Shown in pieces: positions 1-9,338 of a DNA stretch of 43,622 nt (position 1 is its first letter; each line of letters begins with the position of its first letter). This stretch comes from Acidobacteriaceae bacterium (GTDB lineage: Bacteria; Acidobacteriota; Terriglobia; Terriglobales; Acidobacteriaceae), in the NCBI GenBank assembly GCA_003134655.1, contig PLBY01000044.1, forward strand, positions 1 through 43,622, written 5' to 3'. Made by a program: the position numbers and the translations under genes. The notes beneath the pieces are model-generated. The model was not told the DNA's origin. It ran no database searches and worked only from the letters and a program-made list of their open reading frames with translations.

Positions 1-275
1 CCCGCGCATTCCAAACACGGGCCACTCTCTCATAATGCATTGTGGTTGACCCATTTGGCTACTCCCAGGGCCTCAACCCCAAGCGCCCAAACGGAACACT
101 GAAAACTGCGGTTTTGTTCTTTTTTCTTGCTCTATACAGCCGGCCGGCCACGTCGGGAGACACCCAGAGGTTAGCCCCGCAACTGACCTGTACTAGGCGG
201 AATTAGCACACAGTTAGCACAGTCCCCAAGTAAAACCGTTTGGGATCAGCAAATAGCGGGTTCAGTCGGAACACG
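1..275. other. non-coding left edge, nothing recognised
   Basis: No convincing coding frame, tRNA or repeat is seen on either strand. The stretch lies downstream of the leftward recombinase/Cys-rich gene pair and may hold an element end. I found no copy of either tRNA end present elsewhere in the window. Confidence 0.4.
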
Positions 276-674
276 CTAATATCTATGAGGCATTCTGCTC
301 ACCGTGGCAGCGTCTATTTTCCGCGGTAGGTTGAGCGTGTGCCTCAACTTCCAGTCTTCTCGTGCTGCAGCGGGACGTGGATCGTCCAGCGCGTAAATCC
401 GATTCAACTCGGCCTCGGCTTCGTCCACCATGAAGTGCTTGCCGATAAACTCCGCCTTGGCGCACACGGCACAGCACGCCTCGATGGAGTCTGCGATGCG
501 CCTTTCATTTCGCTCCGTCCAGACCGCGTACAGCTGGAAGTCGACTCGTCGTGCCCAAATTCTGGCGATTGGACCCAGAGTATCCTGGCGTGCGCATTCG
601 AGTGCGATCGCCAAACGCCGTCCGCAGCAGCCGTCTCCGCCGTCGCCGCACTCTGGATAGGTTTCTAGGCACAT
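276..674 (-). CDS. hypothetical Cys-rich protein downstream of recombinase
   Basis: A 132-residue reading frame on the minus strand that I do not recognise. The start is the ATG at 674 because a good AGGAG box lies about six bases upstream; a longer in-frame extension would overlap the recombinase gene. The N-terminal third holds many cysteines (MCLETYPEC, GCC, LEC) and a second cluster CCAVCAKAEF follows near residue 70, which could bind a metal. The C-terminal half is charged and helical in character. It begins 20 bases after the stop of the recombinase at 695-1240 and is probably co-transcribed with it, so a role as cargo or accessory protein of that mobile module is plausible but not shown. 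No function is assigned. Confidence 0.5.
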   Translation of the reverse strand: MCLETYPECGDGGDGCCGRRLAIALECARQDTLGPIARIWARRVDFQLYAVWTERNERRIADSIEACCAVCAKAEFIGKHFMVDEAEAELNRIYALDDPRPAAAREDWKLRHTLNLPRKIDAATVSRMPHRY

Positions 675-694
675 ATCGTCTCCTACGCTCGCGA

Positions 695-1240
695 CTACAC
701 TTGAGTCGCCTCGCTGAATGACATGCCGACGACAGTCATCTGGGCCTTCTGGGCAGCGTCCGCCCTCAAATAGATCAGCGTGCTCGAGGAACTGCGGTGG
801 CCGACGTGGTCCTGGATCGCGTTGAGGTCGTGCGTTTCCTGCCACAGCAGAACGCAAATGCTGTGCTTGAGGACGTGGTAGTGCCGCTTAGCGGGATGAA
901 TGCCCGCGAGTGCAGCATACCGTTTGATCAGAACATCCATGTACTGGCGCGACCAGGGGAACAATTCCGTTTCGGGGCTAGCCTTGGCGAGTTCCAGGAG
1001 GGGAGACTCGTCGAAGAGTGGATCGCCGTCAATTCGCAGAGCGTGCAGCGTCGCGCGGCTCTTCTTCAGCCGCTTGACAGACACCCTGCCGTCGCAGATG
1101 TCGCGCCCACGAATCGCCAGCATCTCTGACACCCGGAGCCCATGTAGAAGGCCGACGAGCAGGGCAACGTGGTGCAGCGGATTGTGCTGCCGGGCGACCC
1201 TAAACAATCTGACCAGTTCGTCGCGATTGAGGTATTCCAT
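695..1240 (-). CDS. short tyrosine recombinase (catalytic domain only)
   Basis: A 181-residue tyrosine recombinase starting at MEYLNRDELV, where homology to the family begins; an ATG 13 codons upstream is also in frame. Visible catalytic elements are Arg36 in HGLRVSE, a beta-hairpin lysine region near residues 57-60, His122 in HVLKH, His148 in VGH and the nucleophile Tyr157 in LIYLRAD. The usual second arginine of the HxxR box is lysine here (HVLK). The N-terminal SAM-like core-binding domain of full integrases is missing, so the protein resembles short FimB-like or remnant recombinases. It diverges from an RHH gene at 1360 and is followed by a Cys-rich gene. It could be an active small inversion or integration enzyme or a truncated relic; the Lys substitution leaves activity uncertain. 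Confidence 0.8.
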   Translation of the reverse strand: MEYLNRDELVRLFRVARQHNPLHHVALLVGLLHGLRVSEMLAIRGRDICDGRVSVKRLKKSRATLHALRIDGDPLFDESPLLELAKASPETELFPWSRQYMDVLIKRYAALAGIHPAKRHYHVLKHSICVLLWQETHDLNAIQDHVGHRSSSSTLIYLRADAAQKAQMTVVGMSFSEATQV

Positions 1241-1283
1241 ATGCCTCCATGCCACAGTGTACAATGTAACTACAGGCATAGCT

Positions 1284-1320
1284 ATAGCACGATAGTTACC
1301 TATAGTAATCTATGGTCTAT
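1284..1320. promoter_or_regulatory. phased ATAG repeats between divergent genes, candidate operator
   Basis: The 119-base gap between the recombinase (start 1240) and the RHH gene (start 1360) is AT-rich. It contains ATAG at 1284, 1292 and 1302 and ATGG at 1312. The last three are spaced exactly ten bases, one helical turn, which is the geometry RHH dimers favour when they bind cooperatively. That the neighbouring RHH protein binds here is inference. A TTGACA at 1325-1330 could be a -35 box for the RHH gene, but no good -10 follows. Confidence 0.4.
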
Positions 1321-1359
1321 CTTATTGACAGGTATATGCCTAGAGGTTAAGGTGGTGTC

Positions 1360-1521
1360 ATGAAGGACACGATGCTTCGGACAGCCCTATTCGTGAGATC
1401 GGGCCAGATGGCCAAGTTGCAGACCCTCTCCAAGGTCACAGGGGCCCCGGTGGCCGAATTGGTCAGGCGCGCGATCGACGCCTATCTGGAGCAGAGAAAA
1501 GCGGAAATCAAGAACGCGTGA
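1360..1521 (+). CDS. ribbon-helix-helix (CopG/Arc-like) DNA-binding protein
   Basis: A 53-residue protein with the compact ribbon-helix-helix pattern. A short strand (MLRTALFVRSGQ) is followed by helix A (MAKLQTLSKVTG), the turn APV, and helix B (AELVRRAIDAYLEQRK). RHH proteins dimerise, insert the paired strand in the major groove and usually repress their own promoter; many are antitoxins or regulators of mobile elements. The start ATG is preceded by a purine-rich AGGTGGTG. It is divergent from the recombinase gene and separated from it by phased ATAG repeats, so it may control recombinase expression. No toxin gene is recognised next to it. Confidence 0.65.
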   Translation: MKDTMLRTALFVRSGQMAKLQTLSKVTGAPVAELVRRAIDAYLEQRKAEIKNA

Positions 1522-1614
1522 ATGGCATACCAGGTGCTGAAGCACTGTGCGCTTTGCGCGCGCAACCGGCTCGAAGTCGCAATATCGACCCCACCCAATG
1601 CGCTCAAGTACTAG
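1522..1614 (+). CDS. possible 30-residue CxxC peptide
   Basis: An ATG directly abuts the stop of the RHH gene (TGA ATG). It opens a 30-codon frame beginning MAYQVLKHCALCARN and ending at a TAG. The CALC motif and the abutting start suggest translational coupling, but so short a frame can occur by chance. The remaining bases up to 1846 hold nothing I can identify. Confidence 0.2.
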   Translation: MAYQVLKHCALCARNRLEVAISTPPNALKY

Positions 1615-1846
1615 AACGGCAGAATTACTTCCGGTTTCCCCGTCACTCGGACAGAATCGCCATCGGTGGGACCACATTTAGGATTCCAACCAACCATTCA
1701 ATTCGATGGGTGCCGGTCCTTGATGGACAATTTCTTGCCGGTGGCGAGGTTGTATCTTTTCTGAGTCAAGCCGGCCTCTGTGGATGCGCCCATCAAGAAT
1801 CTGTTTGCTGTGTTTGTGGATCAGTCGCTAGCGGCGAAGACGTCAA

Positions 1847-4513
1847 CTATTGCTTCAGGGTTCCTGTCCAGTTGAGGATGACTTCCTGCGGGTTCGACTG
1901 GCCTCCGCCGAGTACCTTCAGAGCGGGGAAACGCTCGCCGGGCGCAAGCGGACCCAGTGCAGCAAATTCATTCATGTGGATCGGCAGCGCGGAGGGCGCT
2001 CCGAATTCGAATTTTTCGGCGTTCTGAATGGGCACCAACATCAGCTTGTCCCCGCCTTGGTAGTAGAGTTGCTTGCCGTCGCCGCTCCACGAAGGGGAGT
2101 TGCCGCCATCGTTGGAGACCTGCCATTTTCCTCCGTGGTCAGGGAATGCAGTCACATAAACTTCGTATCTTCCCGACTCATCAGAATCGTATGCCAGCCA
2201 TTTGCCGCTCGGCGACAGAACGGCGCCGCGTTCATTGGCAGGCGAGTTCAGAAAAGGAGTCAATTTCCGGTCGCCGTTCAGATCGAAGTAGTAGACGTCG
2301 AAGCGCGTGGTGTTGTTTTGCACGCTAACGAAAATATAGCGGCCGTCGCTAGACCAACTTGACAGCGTAGAGGCCGTTACTGGCGTCTCCAACTTCTCCT
2401 GATTGCCCGAACCACTGGTCGGCTGAATCCACGTTCCTCCCGTGGCCATTCCCGCAAGAGTGGAGACGGCAATTCTCGTCGCATCCGGAGAAAACACATA
2501 CGTCAGGTTGGACCCGTCGGCGAATGTGCTGCGCGACATCGTGTTCCGTCGGGTGTCGACGATCCAAACGTCGCCTCTGCCCGTGTCGGGATCGCGGCGC
2601 ACCACTCCGACCAGGGAGCCATCGGTGGAAAGCTGCGGTAACCCATAAATGCCGGGCTCGCCAAATTGCCCCAGCTCTTTGCCGGTGCGGTCCACCCACA
2701 TCGGCTGAGTCTTCTGCGCCGATCCATGGCGGTAGACAAGCGTGCCATGCGCGGCGGTGAAGGCGGCGAGATCGCGCGGGTTCCAATAATCGAGTTTTTC
2801 GGCCACAGGCTTAGGATCGCCGCTGAATTGCAGCGATTTGGGATCGAAGCGTTGCGCCACCAGCACGCTTTCGCGCAAGTACAGCAGGTATCCCTCCGAA
2901 TACTGCACATTGGAGGCGCGCTCCAGTATCTGTCGCGCTTTCTCGCCGGAGAGCGATGCGCCATACAGCGCACTCGCGGGGGCTTGTGTGGCCGCGCCCG
3001 TGTTGCGGGCAACAAACAGGAAATGATCGCCGTCGGGAAGAAAATATGGATTGCGATGGGTCCAACCCGGCGGTGCCTCGGTAATCCTCTCGGGTGTTCC
3101 ACCGCCCTCAGACACTTTGTAGATGGCCTCGAAAATGTTTGGGGTGAAGATAATCACGCCACGCTGGCTCCATGATGCGCCGCGCCCTTCGGGGGCATCG
3201 CACAGTATCTGCACAGGTCCGCCGGACAGCGCTACCTTCTTCAACTTTCCCGCTGAAAAGAAGCCGATGAACTTGCCATCGGGCGACCAGAAGGGAAAAG
3301 ATGCCTGCTCGATTCCTTCCAGCTTTCGCGCCGTCCCGGTGGTTACGTCACGCACCCACAACTCTAAATCCCTGGTGCCGCCGGTCAGGAAGGCGAGTTT
3401 GGAGCCATCCGGGGAAAGCGCCGGCGCACTGGCCGCAACGGCGGAGAATTCCTTATCGGTGGGCGCGAGCCATGATGCCGTCATGGGGCGTCGCGCATCT
3501 TCCAGTTGCACGCGGGTATAGAAGAAAATTGCGAGCGCGGCTGCGGCAAGAATCCAACCCACGGCAGCCGCAATCATCAATGTGCGCTTCTGCACCACGC
3601 GGCGGGCGCGGACCTGGGCGGGCGCAGCCAGTTGGCTGGCCGAAGCCTCCGCAATCCATTTCAATTGCAGCTTCAGGTCGTGCACCGTCTGGAAGCGTTC
3701 TTCCGGATCCTTGGCCAGGCAGGTTTTCACCACCTGCGCCAACGCTGGAGGAGTCATGGGCTGCACCGTCGAAACAGGAGGCGGCTCCGAGGCCAGAATT
3801 GCCGCGACGACGCCGGCCTGGCTTTTACCCGTGAACGCCCTCTTTCCGGTCACCATCTCGTACAGCAGGGTGCCCATGGCAAAGATGTCAGAGCGGGCAT
3901 CGGCGTCTTTGCCTTCGGTCTGCTCCGGGGACATGTACTGGAACGTCCCCGTGATTGTGCCCTGCGCCGTCAGCGGATGGTCCGCCGAAGGGTGGGATAT
4001 CGTCATGCTTAGGCTCGATATCGGTACCGGGCCCGTTGGGGTGGCTTTGGCCAGCCCAAAGTCCATGAGCTTCGCGCCGGTTTTCGTCAGCATTACGTTT
4101 GCCGGCTTCAGGTCGCGATGCACCACGCCGCTCCTGTGCGCTCGCTCCAGCCCCTCGCAAATCTCAATCCCATATTTCAGCACCAGTTCGGTTGGAAGCG
4201 GGCCCTTCGCCAGGCGTTCGGCCAGCGTCTCGCCTTCCAGGAACTCCATGACCAGGAAGTCGATGCCATCCTGATGGCCGACGTCGTGCAGGGTGCAAAT
4301 GTTGGGATGGTTCAAGGAAGATATAGCGCGGGCCTCGCGATCGAAACGCTGCTTGGCGTCTGGATTATCAGAAAGATGACTCGGCAGGATTTTTACTGCG
4401 ACCGTGCGATCAAGGCGAGTGTCCTTCGCTCGATATACCTCGCCCATACCGCCGGCGCCGAGCGGCGAGACGATTTCGTAGGGGCCGAGCTTTGTGCCAG
4501 AGGTCAGGGCCAT
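1847..4513 (-). CDS. membrane Ser/Thr protein kinase with PD40/TolB-type beta-propeller
   Basis: An 888-residue Hanks-type kinase. The start at MALTSGTKLG is chosen because kinase homology begins there; an upstream in-frame extension of 23 residues lacks homology. Visible kinase elements are the Gly-rich loop GAGGMGEVY, VAVK with Lys41, HRDLKPAN (132-139), DFG (151-153) and the MSPEQ segment. A single transmembrane helix follows at about 312-332, so the kinase is cytoplasmic and the rest periplasmic. The C-terminal 550 residues contain repeated PD40/WD40-like blades (ALSPDGSKLAFL, SPFWSPDGKFIGF, LSPSGKWLAYDSDESG) typical of TolB-like sensors in acidobacterial kinases. The ligand is unknown. 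It is followed 225 bases away by a second kinase on the same strand, which may be co-regulated. Confidence 0.92.
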   Translation of the reverse strand: MALTSGTKLGPYEIVSPLGAGGMGEVYRAKDTRLDRTVAVKILPSHLSDNPDAKQRFDREARAISSLNHPNICTLHDVGHQDGIDFLVMEFLEGETLAERLAKGPLPTELVLKYGIEICEGLERAHRSGVVHRDLKPANVMLTKTGAKLMDFGLAKATPTGPVPISSLSMTISHPSADHPLTAQGTITGTFQYMSPEQTEGKDADARSDIFAMGTLLYEMVTGKRAFTGKSQAGVVAAILASEPPPVSTVQPMTPPALAQVVKTCLAKDPEERFQTVHDLKLQLKWIAEASASQLAAPAQVRARRVVQKRTLMIAAAVGWILAAAALAIFFYTRVQLEDARRPMTASWLAPTDKEFSAVAASAPALSPDGSKLAFLTGGTRDLELWVRDVTTGTARKLEGIEQASFPFWSPDGKFIGFFSAGKLKKVALSGGPVQILCDAPEGRGASWSQRGVIIFTPNIFEAIYKVSEGGGTPERITEAPPGWTHRNPYFLPDGDHFLFVARNTGAATQAPASALYGASLSGEKARQILERASNVQYSEGYLLYLRESVLVAQRFDPKSLQFSGDPKPVAEKLDYWNPRDLAAFTAAHGTLVYRHGSAQKTQPMWVDRTGKELGQFGEPGIYGLPQLSTDGSLVGVVRRDPDTGRGDVWIVDTRRNTMSRSTFADGSNLTYVFSPDATRIAVSTLAGMATGGTWIQPTSGSGNQEKLETPVTASTLSSWSSDGRYIFVSVQNNTTRFDVYYFDLNGDRKLTPFLNSPANERGAVLSPSGKWLAYDSDESGRYEVYVTAFPDHGGKWQVSNDGGNSPSWSGDGKQLYYQGGDKLMLVPIQNAEKFEFGAPSALPIHMNEFAALGPLAPGERFPALKVLGGGQSNPQEVILNWTGTLKQ

Positions 4514-4738
4514 GCGTGCGCAATTATAGCCTGTGCAGCTCGCTGGCTCGGAGTGGAGGATTCTGGGGTCTGCTGCCGGCAAACCTTTACTTAACCGCGT
4601 TACGTCAGAGTTGCCCCCTTCTCCGGCCAGGAAGCGGCGGCAATTGCAGTTGAAACGTTCAGGCTGCCCAACGGGCTTCAGTCTCTAAATTGGCGCGGTC
4701 GCGCTTTAACCGTTTGGGAGTTCAAGACAACGGCCCAC

Positions 4739-7381
4739 TCAGAAGAATCTCGCTTTGAACTGTTCGTGTCTTGCGCGCGCCTGCGCCGTGATTTCGGCAA
4801 ACTCGCGTTCTCTGCGCAGATTGTTGAGCAGCGGATCAGATTCGAAATAGGGATAGCAGAAGAAACCGCCTTCAACACTGCGCCGCAGCATTCGCTGTGA
4901 CGAAGCTCTGTCGCCGAGCACAGCATAAGCTTGTGCCACTTTGTAGATGCCTTCGGCATCGCTCACTCCGAGCTTCTCGATTTTCTCTTCCGTCTGGCGC
5001 AAGAGAGCAAGACCTGCGGCGTTATCGTTACTTATTGCGTAGCTGAGCGCCCTACCAATCGCCGCCTGCATGAGAGACGGATCCTGCTTGAAAGCGCGAT
5101 CAAAGTCTGTTGCGGCCTCTTGCATTCTCCCGGCATAGTATTCCGCGAATCCGCGATAGAACAAGATATACGGGGAGTCGTTCACGGGCAGGCTCTGCAG
5201 GAATTTGTCGTACTCGCCGAGATAGAGATAAGCGTTCATCGCCGAGCTGTTGACCTTCACCTGCGGATCAAGTCTCCGCGCCAGTTCCGATTCCGTGACC
5301 GCTTGCGGGAGCATGCCTCCGAAGCGATAGGCGTACCCTAACTCCCAATGCGCCTCGGCATTGTTTGGGCTGTTTTGTATGGCCTCTCTGAGCAGAGGAA
5401 CAGATTGTTCGACGCTTCCGGTATCAGTAAGGAGGTTTGCCATGTAAACCCGAGGAGAGACGAGAGCAGGATCAAGCGCAATTGCTTTTTCAAATGCCAC
5501 CCGTGCCTTGCCGTAATTCTCGTGTCCGCCGAACTGCAACGATGCATTGGTCGCATAGGCACGGCCCAGATATGCCCATGCTGGCGCGTAGCCAGGCTCA
5601 ATAGACGTTGACTTCTCCAGCATCGTGATCGCAGCCAAAAAGTCGTTCAAAGAATAGAGGTCGACTCCACGCAGATAATATTCGTAGGCCTTGGGGTTGA
5701 TCGGCGCCTGTGGCTTAAGCCTTTTCGCTTCAGCCGACGAAAGCGTCAGTTGCAATCCCTGAATAATCTGCTCGGAAACACGGTCTTGCACTGTAAGCAG
5801 TTTGTCGAATTTGGTATCGAAGGAATCCTGCCACAGGATCTTGTCGGGCTTAACGTCAATTAGTTGTGTGGTAATTCTTAAGTCATCGCCATCTTTGATA
5901 AAGCTGCCTGTGAGCAGAATCCCTACCTTGAGGTCGGCCGCGACCTTTTGCGGATCGATGGTTTGATTACGGTAGCGTTCGACGGAAGACGATGGGCGCA
6001 CGGTCAGAGCACTGATGTAGGCAAGCTTCGTAATCAACGCGTCGGCCAGAGAGAAGCCAAGAAAATCAGTTTGCGGATCTTCGCGAAGATTACGAAATGG
6101 AAGAACGGCTAGCGTGCGTGGCCCGGTGGTATCAGCAGAAAATTGATGCGATCGCCGCGATTCCAGGTAATACCCGCCCGCGAAGAGTGCCGCGACGATT
6201 ACAGCGATTGCTACGGCGGCTGGTAGCAACCGAGGAGGGCGTGAAGGCAAAAGCGGAGCAGACGTGGTTCCTGAAGCGGTTTCGGCCAGAGCCGTCCCAC
6301 CCCCCGTTTGCGGCGGCAACATAGATTCGGTCGCATGTTTACTACTGGAAGCTGGCCGCGCGGGTTGAGTGCCGACTTGAGTGATGGGTTCTTGAATACT
6401 GTTCGGAGATTCGCTAATTGGCCGAACAAAAGGATCGCTGCGGGTGCTGATCGCAGGAACCGAGCCCGACGATCTTGAGGCAGTGTCATTCCGGGTAGCG
6501 CGAGGGTGGGTCTCAATTTCCCGCTTCACCCGCTTCAAATCGGCCAGCATCTCGGCTGCACTTTGGTAGCGGAGGTCGCGATCTTTCTCCAAAGCTTTTT
6601 CGATGATTGCCTGCATGCTGAGAGGAAGATCGGGATTCAGTCGCGCGGACGGAACCGGATCGTGCTCAAGAATCGCGCTGAATATTACGGCGGAGCTTTC
6701 GCCGCGAAACGGCAAAGCGCCAGTGGTCATCTCGTAGAGCACCGCGCCAAAAGAAAACAAATCGGTGCGCGCGTCCAATTCCCGCGCACGGGCCTGTTCC
6801 GGAGACATATACGCAACCGTTCCGAGCGCTGATCCTGGGCTGGTGAGGTACTCTTCATCGATCTGACTCAGGGTTCTGGCGCTTGCCGAGCCGGTTGAGG
6901 AAATACTAGAAGCAGTCACTTTGGCGAGGCCGAAATCCAGAACTTTCGCGTGGCCCCGCTTGGTAATGAAAATGTTCCCCGGTTTGACATCGCGGTGAAT
7001 GATGCCTTGCGAGTGTGTTGCATCGAGCGCATCGGCGATTTCGATTGCGATCGAGAGCGCAGTTTCAATATCCAGAGGACGACCACCGATGCGGTGTTTC
7101 AGCGTCAAGCCATCAAGAAATTCCATGGCAATGAAGCGTTTGCCGGCGAGCTCCCCAATTTCATAAATTGTGCAGATGTTGGGATGGTTTAGGGCAGACG
7201 CTGCTCGCGCCTCACGGTGGAAGCGCTCCAAGGCTTGGGCATCTCGCGAAACATCGTCAGGAAGGAACTTGAGGGCAACAAATCGGCCTAAAGAAATGTC
7301 CTCCGCCTTGTAGACCACACCCATCCCTCCTCCACCGAGTTTTTCAACAACGCGGTAGTGCGAGAAGGTCTGGTTGATCAC
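4739..7381 (-). CDS. membrane Ser/Thr protein kinase with TolB-N-like and TPR region
   Basis: An 880-residue Hanks-type kinase. The catalytic domain covers about residues 8-280 with GGGGMGVVY, Lys38, HRD (129-131), DFG (149-151) and YMSPEQ. A low-complexity Ser/Pro/Thr linker (290-380) precedes one transmembrane helix at about 386-404. The extracytoplasmic part first shows a TolB-N/FlgO-type domain ([10 protein letters not shown] through [19 protein letters not shown], about 415-530), common in acidobacterial kinases and adenylate-cyclase-like proteins, then TPR-like helical repeats to the end. The combination suggests a scaffold or sensor reporting envelope or load status to cytoplasmic phosphorylation; substrates are unknown. 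The same-strand neighbour at 1847-4513 is a related kinase with a propeller sensor instead. Confidence 0.92.
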   Translation of the reverse strand: MINQTFSHYRVVEKLGGGGMGVVYKAEDISLGRFVALKFLPDDVSRDAQALERFHREARAASALNHPNICTIYEIGELAGKRFIAMEFLDGLTLKHRIGGRPLDIETALSIAIEIADALDATHSQGIIHRDVKPGNIFITKRGHAKVLDFGLAKVTASSISSTGSASARTLSQIDEEYLTSPGSALGTVAYMSPEQARARELDARTDLFSFGAVLYEMTTGALPFRGESSAVIFSAILEHDPVPSARLNPDLPLSMQAIIEKALEKDRDLRYQSAAEMLADLKRVKREIETHPRATRNDTASRSSGSVPAISTRSDPFVRPISESPNSIQEPITQVGTQPARPASSSKHATESMLPPQTGGGTALAETASGTTSAPLLPSRPPRLLPAAVAIAVIVAALFAGGYYLESRRSHQFSADTTGPRTLAVLPFRNLREDPQTDFLGFSLADALITKLAYISALTVRPSSSVERYRNQTIDPQKVAADLKVGILLTGSFIKDGDDLRITTQLIDVKPDKILWQDSFDTKFDKLLTVQDRVSEQIIQGLQLTLSSAEAKRLKPQAPINPKAYEYYLRGVDLYSLNDFLAAITMLEKSTSIEPGYAPAWAYLGRAYATNASLQFGGHENYGKARVAFEKAIALDPALVSPRVYMANLLTDTGSVEQSVPLLREAIQNSPNNAEAHWELGYAYRFGGMLPQAVTESELARRLDPQVKVNSSAMNAYLYLGEYDKFLQSLPVNDSPYILFYRGFAEYYAGRMQEAATDFDRAFKQDPSLMQAAIGRALSYAISNDNAAGLALLRQTEEKIEKLGVSDAEGIYKVAQAYAVLGDRASSQRMLRRSVEGGFFCYPYFESDPLLNNLRREREFAEITAQARARHEQFKARFF

Positions 7382-7614
7382 GGAAAGAGAATCCTACGTG
7401 CCCCAAGAATGGCCGTCAAACGGCAAGTCTGCCGCAATGTGCGAGCTACACCCACATATCGAGCATAATCATACGGCTTTTGAGTACCGGCGCGGCGCGG
7501 ATCTCTACCAGCCTGATACGGCCCTCATGGTGCGATCTGGAAGCGTACCGCCGTGCCCCCGGAACCAAAACCAGCGCCATTGTCGATTGGGATGAAACTA
7601 GCGCCTCCTGCTTC
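7382..7614. other. intergenic gap between E1 gene and kinase
   Basis: This 233-base gap separates the kinase start (7381) from the end of the ubiquitin-like operon (7615). On the minus strand a short frame reads PIDNGAGFGSGGTAV and stops, which might be a trace of a lost coding sequence, but it is too short to call. Confidence 0.3.
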
Positions 7615-8874
7615 CTACTTTTTCCTCGCGCTGATCGTTTCGCGTGCCTTTGCGACTAGGGCTTCGAATCGCGGGTCATTGTGAAGAGACTTCAATTCAG
7701 GATCAGCTGAAAGTTCGCCCTGCCCGCCGACGATTTTGAGCTTGCCGACTCCACATAGTTCCTTGTACACGGTGTCGAAAGCTCTGCCCACGAGATCATC
7801 GGTACGTAGATCCGCATACTTGTCGCAAATCTTCGACGCGACCGACAAGGAAATGAACCCGGCGCGGACCTCCTCAACCGAGAGTCCAAGCGCCTCGGCA
7901 ACATTCTCTTCGTGTTTGTGCTCACGCTCGTTCTCCGGGTAAACGCAGCTCAGACACGCCGACTCCGTAGGCTGGCGATTGAAATGGAGCACGACTTCGG
8001 TGATGTCAGTCGTGGAGGCATCAAAGACCGTCCCCGGCAACGCAGATTGCAAGGACCGGCGTACGCGGCGGCTATCCACGCCGACGACAAGCTTCTCAAT
8101 GAGGAAGTCCGTTCCGCGGAGCTTCCTCGCTTCATCCAGGTCCTTGTCGATGGGAAGTAGCTTCAGGTTCGGAAACAAAGGGCCTGCAACTTCAGAAAGT
8201 CGAGTCGCCTTCGGGTGACCCAGGTCGCTAGCGCCAAACAGGACGCAGCGATTCAGGCCGCCGGCTGTCACGTTTTTCGGATCAGTGACATAGAGAGTGC
8301 CCCGCACATCGAAATAGCGGAGTGTGTAAACGAACCCATGCCCTACAGCGCCTGCCCCTGCGAGATAGACTTCGCCGATATCAAGCGGGTGCGTCAACCG
8401 GTCGAGGTCTATACCGAACAGCGCTGGCCAGGACAGAACGATCGGGGCGGAATTTCTAAATGGGAACGTCGGTCCGAGGGCGACTCTGATTGCCGCAGCA
8501 CTCACATAGCAGGCCGCTATCACGAGCAGGGGGCGAGGGATTGCGAGGTCGCATTTTGTCAGCGGAGCCGTCTCCCGAATGACAAAATCGGCGCCGTCTT
8601 CACCCGCGTAAACTCGCAGTGGTGCTGCGGTAGCCGGTGCGCAGTCCCCGATCACAACTTCGATAGCAAAAGGGTTATCATCCGGCGGCCCGGCGTACTC
8701 GACGGTCCGGCCTAACATTTCGGTGACGTGTGTTCCCAACTCCCGAGCTGCTTCGGCTTTGGGGTTGAAGGTCACTGCAATTCGTAAAGAAAGCCGCTGG
8801 GCAGCCTCTTCCTCTTCTATGCCGAGCAGAGCGGCGAGGGTCTTCGCATTTTCTTGACGGTAAGTGAGAGTCAT
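7615..8874 (-). CDS. E1-like ThiF-family adenylyltransferase of ubiquitin-like operon
   Basis: A 419-residue protein. Residues 1-165 form an N-terminal region I cannot name. Residues 166-330 are a ThiF/UBA/E1 adenylation fold: nucleotide loop LAGAGAVGHG (GxGxxG at 173-178), acidic residue Asp198 ending the second strand, the Asn208-Arg209 pair in GGLNRCVLF, Lys222 in LGHPKA and Asp267 in VVGVDS. CLSC at 307-310 matches the first half of the MoeB/ThiF zinc site; a matching second CxxC is not seen. Known E1 enzymes adenylate the C-terminal glycine of a ubiquitin-like protein and pass it to a thiol. The ATG overlaps the stop of the JAMM gene by four bases. This is the last gene of the operon Ubl-CEHH-JAMM-E1. 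The identity of the catalytic cysteine is not resolved by eye. Confidence 0.85.
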   Translation of the reverse strand: MTLTYRQENAKTLAALLGIEEEEAAQRLSLRIAVTFNPKAEAARELGTHVTEMLGRTVEYAGPPDDNPFAIEVVIGDCAPATAAPLRVYAGEDGADFVIRETAPLTKCDLAIPRPLLVIAACYVSAAAIRVALGPTFPFRNSAPIVLSWPALFGIDLDRLTHPLDIGEVYLAGAGAVGHGFVYTLRYFDVRGTLYVTDPKNVTAGGLNRCVLFGASDLGHPKATRLSEVAGPLFPNLKLLPIDKDLDEARKLRGTDFLIEKLVVGVDSRRVRRSLQSALPGTVFDASTTDITEVVLHFNRQPTESACLSCVYPENEREHKHEENVAEALGLSVEEVRAGFISLSVASKICDKYADLRTDDLVGRAFDTVYKELCGVGKLKIVGGQGELSADPELKSLHNDPRFEALVAKARETISARKK

Positions 8875-9338
8875 GGCGTAATCCGCAACTGATCCCGGAC
8901 GTGTTCGCTCGCCACTTCATTCCAGCGATTAGAGGAATCAAGCTGAAAGACAGCCGCTTCCTGCAGGAAATTCTCGATGGTGGAGGATTCCGCAAAGAAG
9001 GGCAGGACAATCGATAGCGCGCCGATGTGCCGAACGATCGCCCACTTGTCGTCAGCGCGCGAGTGAAACGCCAGGCCGGGGTGCGTATGCACCTGAGAAA
9101 CAACATACAATCCCTTGGTCCGGAGGCGCTCCATCAGGACAGCCATCCCCTGCCTGGGTATCTCAAAATAGTCTCTGTCAGCCTCCTGCAGCGGCTTGTA
9201 TACGTCAATAATCCGCTGAAGGCCTTGCTCACGGCGACCAAGCCAAAGCAGTATGCATTCCTGACGACCCGCGTACCGGAGCAATTTAATGGTTTCAGCG
9301 ATCTGAGCCGAAGATATTTCAACCGGGGTGATGTTCAT
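8871..9338 (-). CDS. JAB/JAMM metallopeptidase (deubiquitinase-like)
   Basis: A 155-residue JAB1/MPN protein. The start at MNITPVEISS is supported by GGAGGAG nine bases upstream and by an ATGA overlap with the preceding gene. The JAMM zinc site is complete: Glu27 (QECILLWLG), His84 and His86 in QVHTHPG, Ser93 and Asp96 in HSRADD. Bacterial JAMM enzymes in such operons trim residues beyond the terminal Gly-Gly of the ubiquitin-like protein and/or cleave its conjugates. The partner gene here encodes a Ubl that ends Gly-Gly-Tyr-Ala, so trimming is needed before activation; that this enzyme does it is inference. It sits between the CEHH and E1 genes, with four-base overlaps on both sides implying translational coupling. 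Confidence 0.88.
   Translation of the reverse strand: MNITPVEISSAQIAETIKLLRYAGRQECILLWLGRREQGLQRIIDVYKPLQEADRDYFEIPRQGMAVLMERLRTKGLYVVSQVHTHPGLAFHSRADDKWAIVRHIGALSIVLPFFAESSTIENFLQEAAVFQLDSSNRWNEVASEHVRDQLRITP

Noticed and set aside
276..857. Longer version of the Cys-rich frame beginning at 857
   Set aside because: It would overlap the recombinase gene by over 160 bases; the ATG at 674 has a good AGGAG box and begins just after the recombinase stop.
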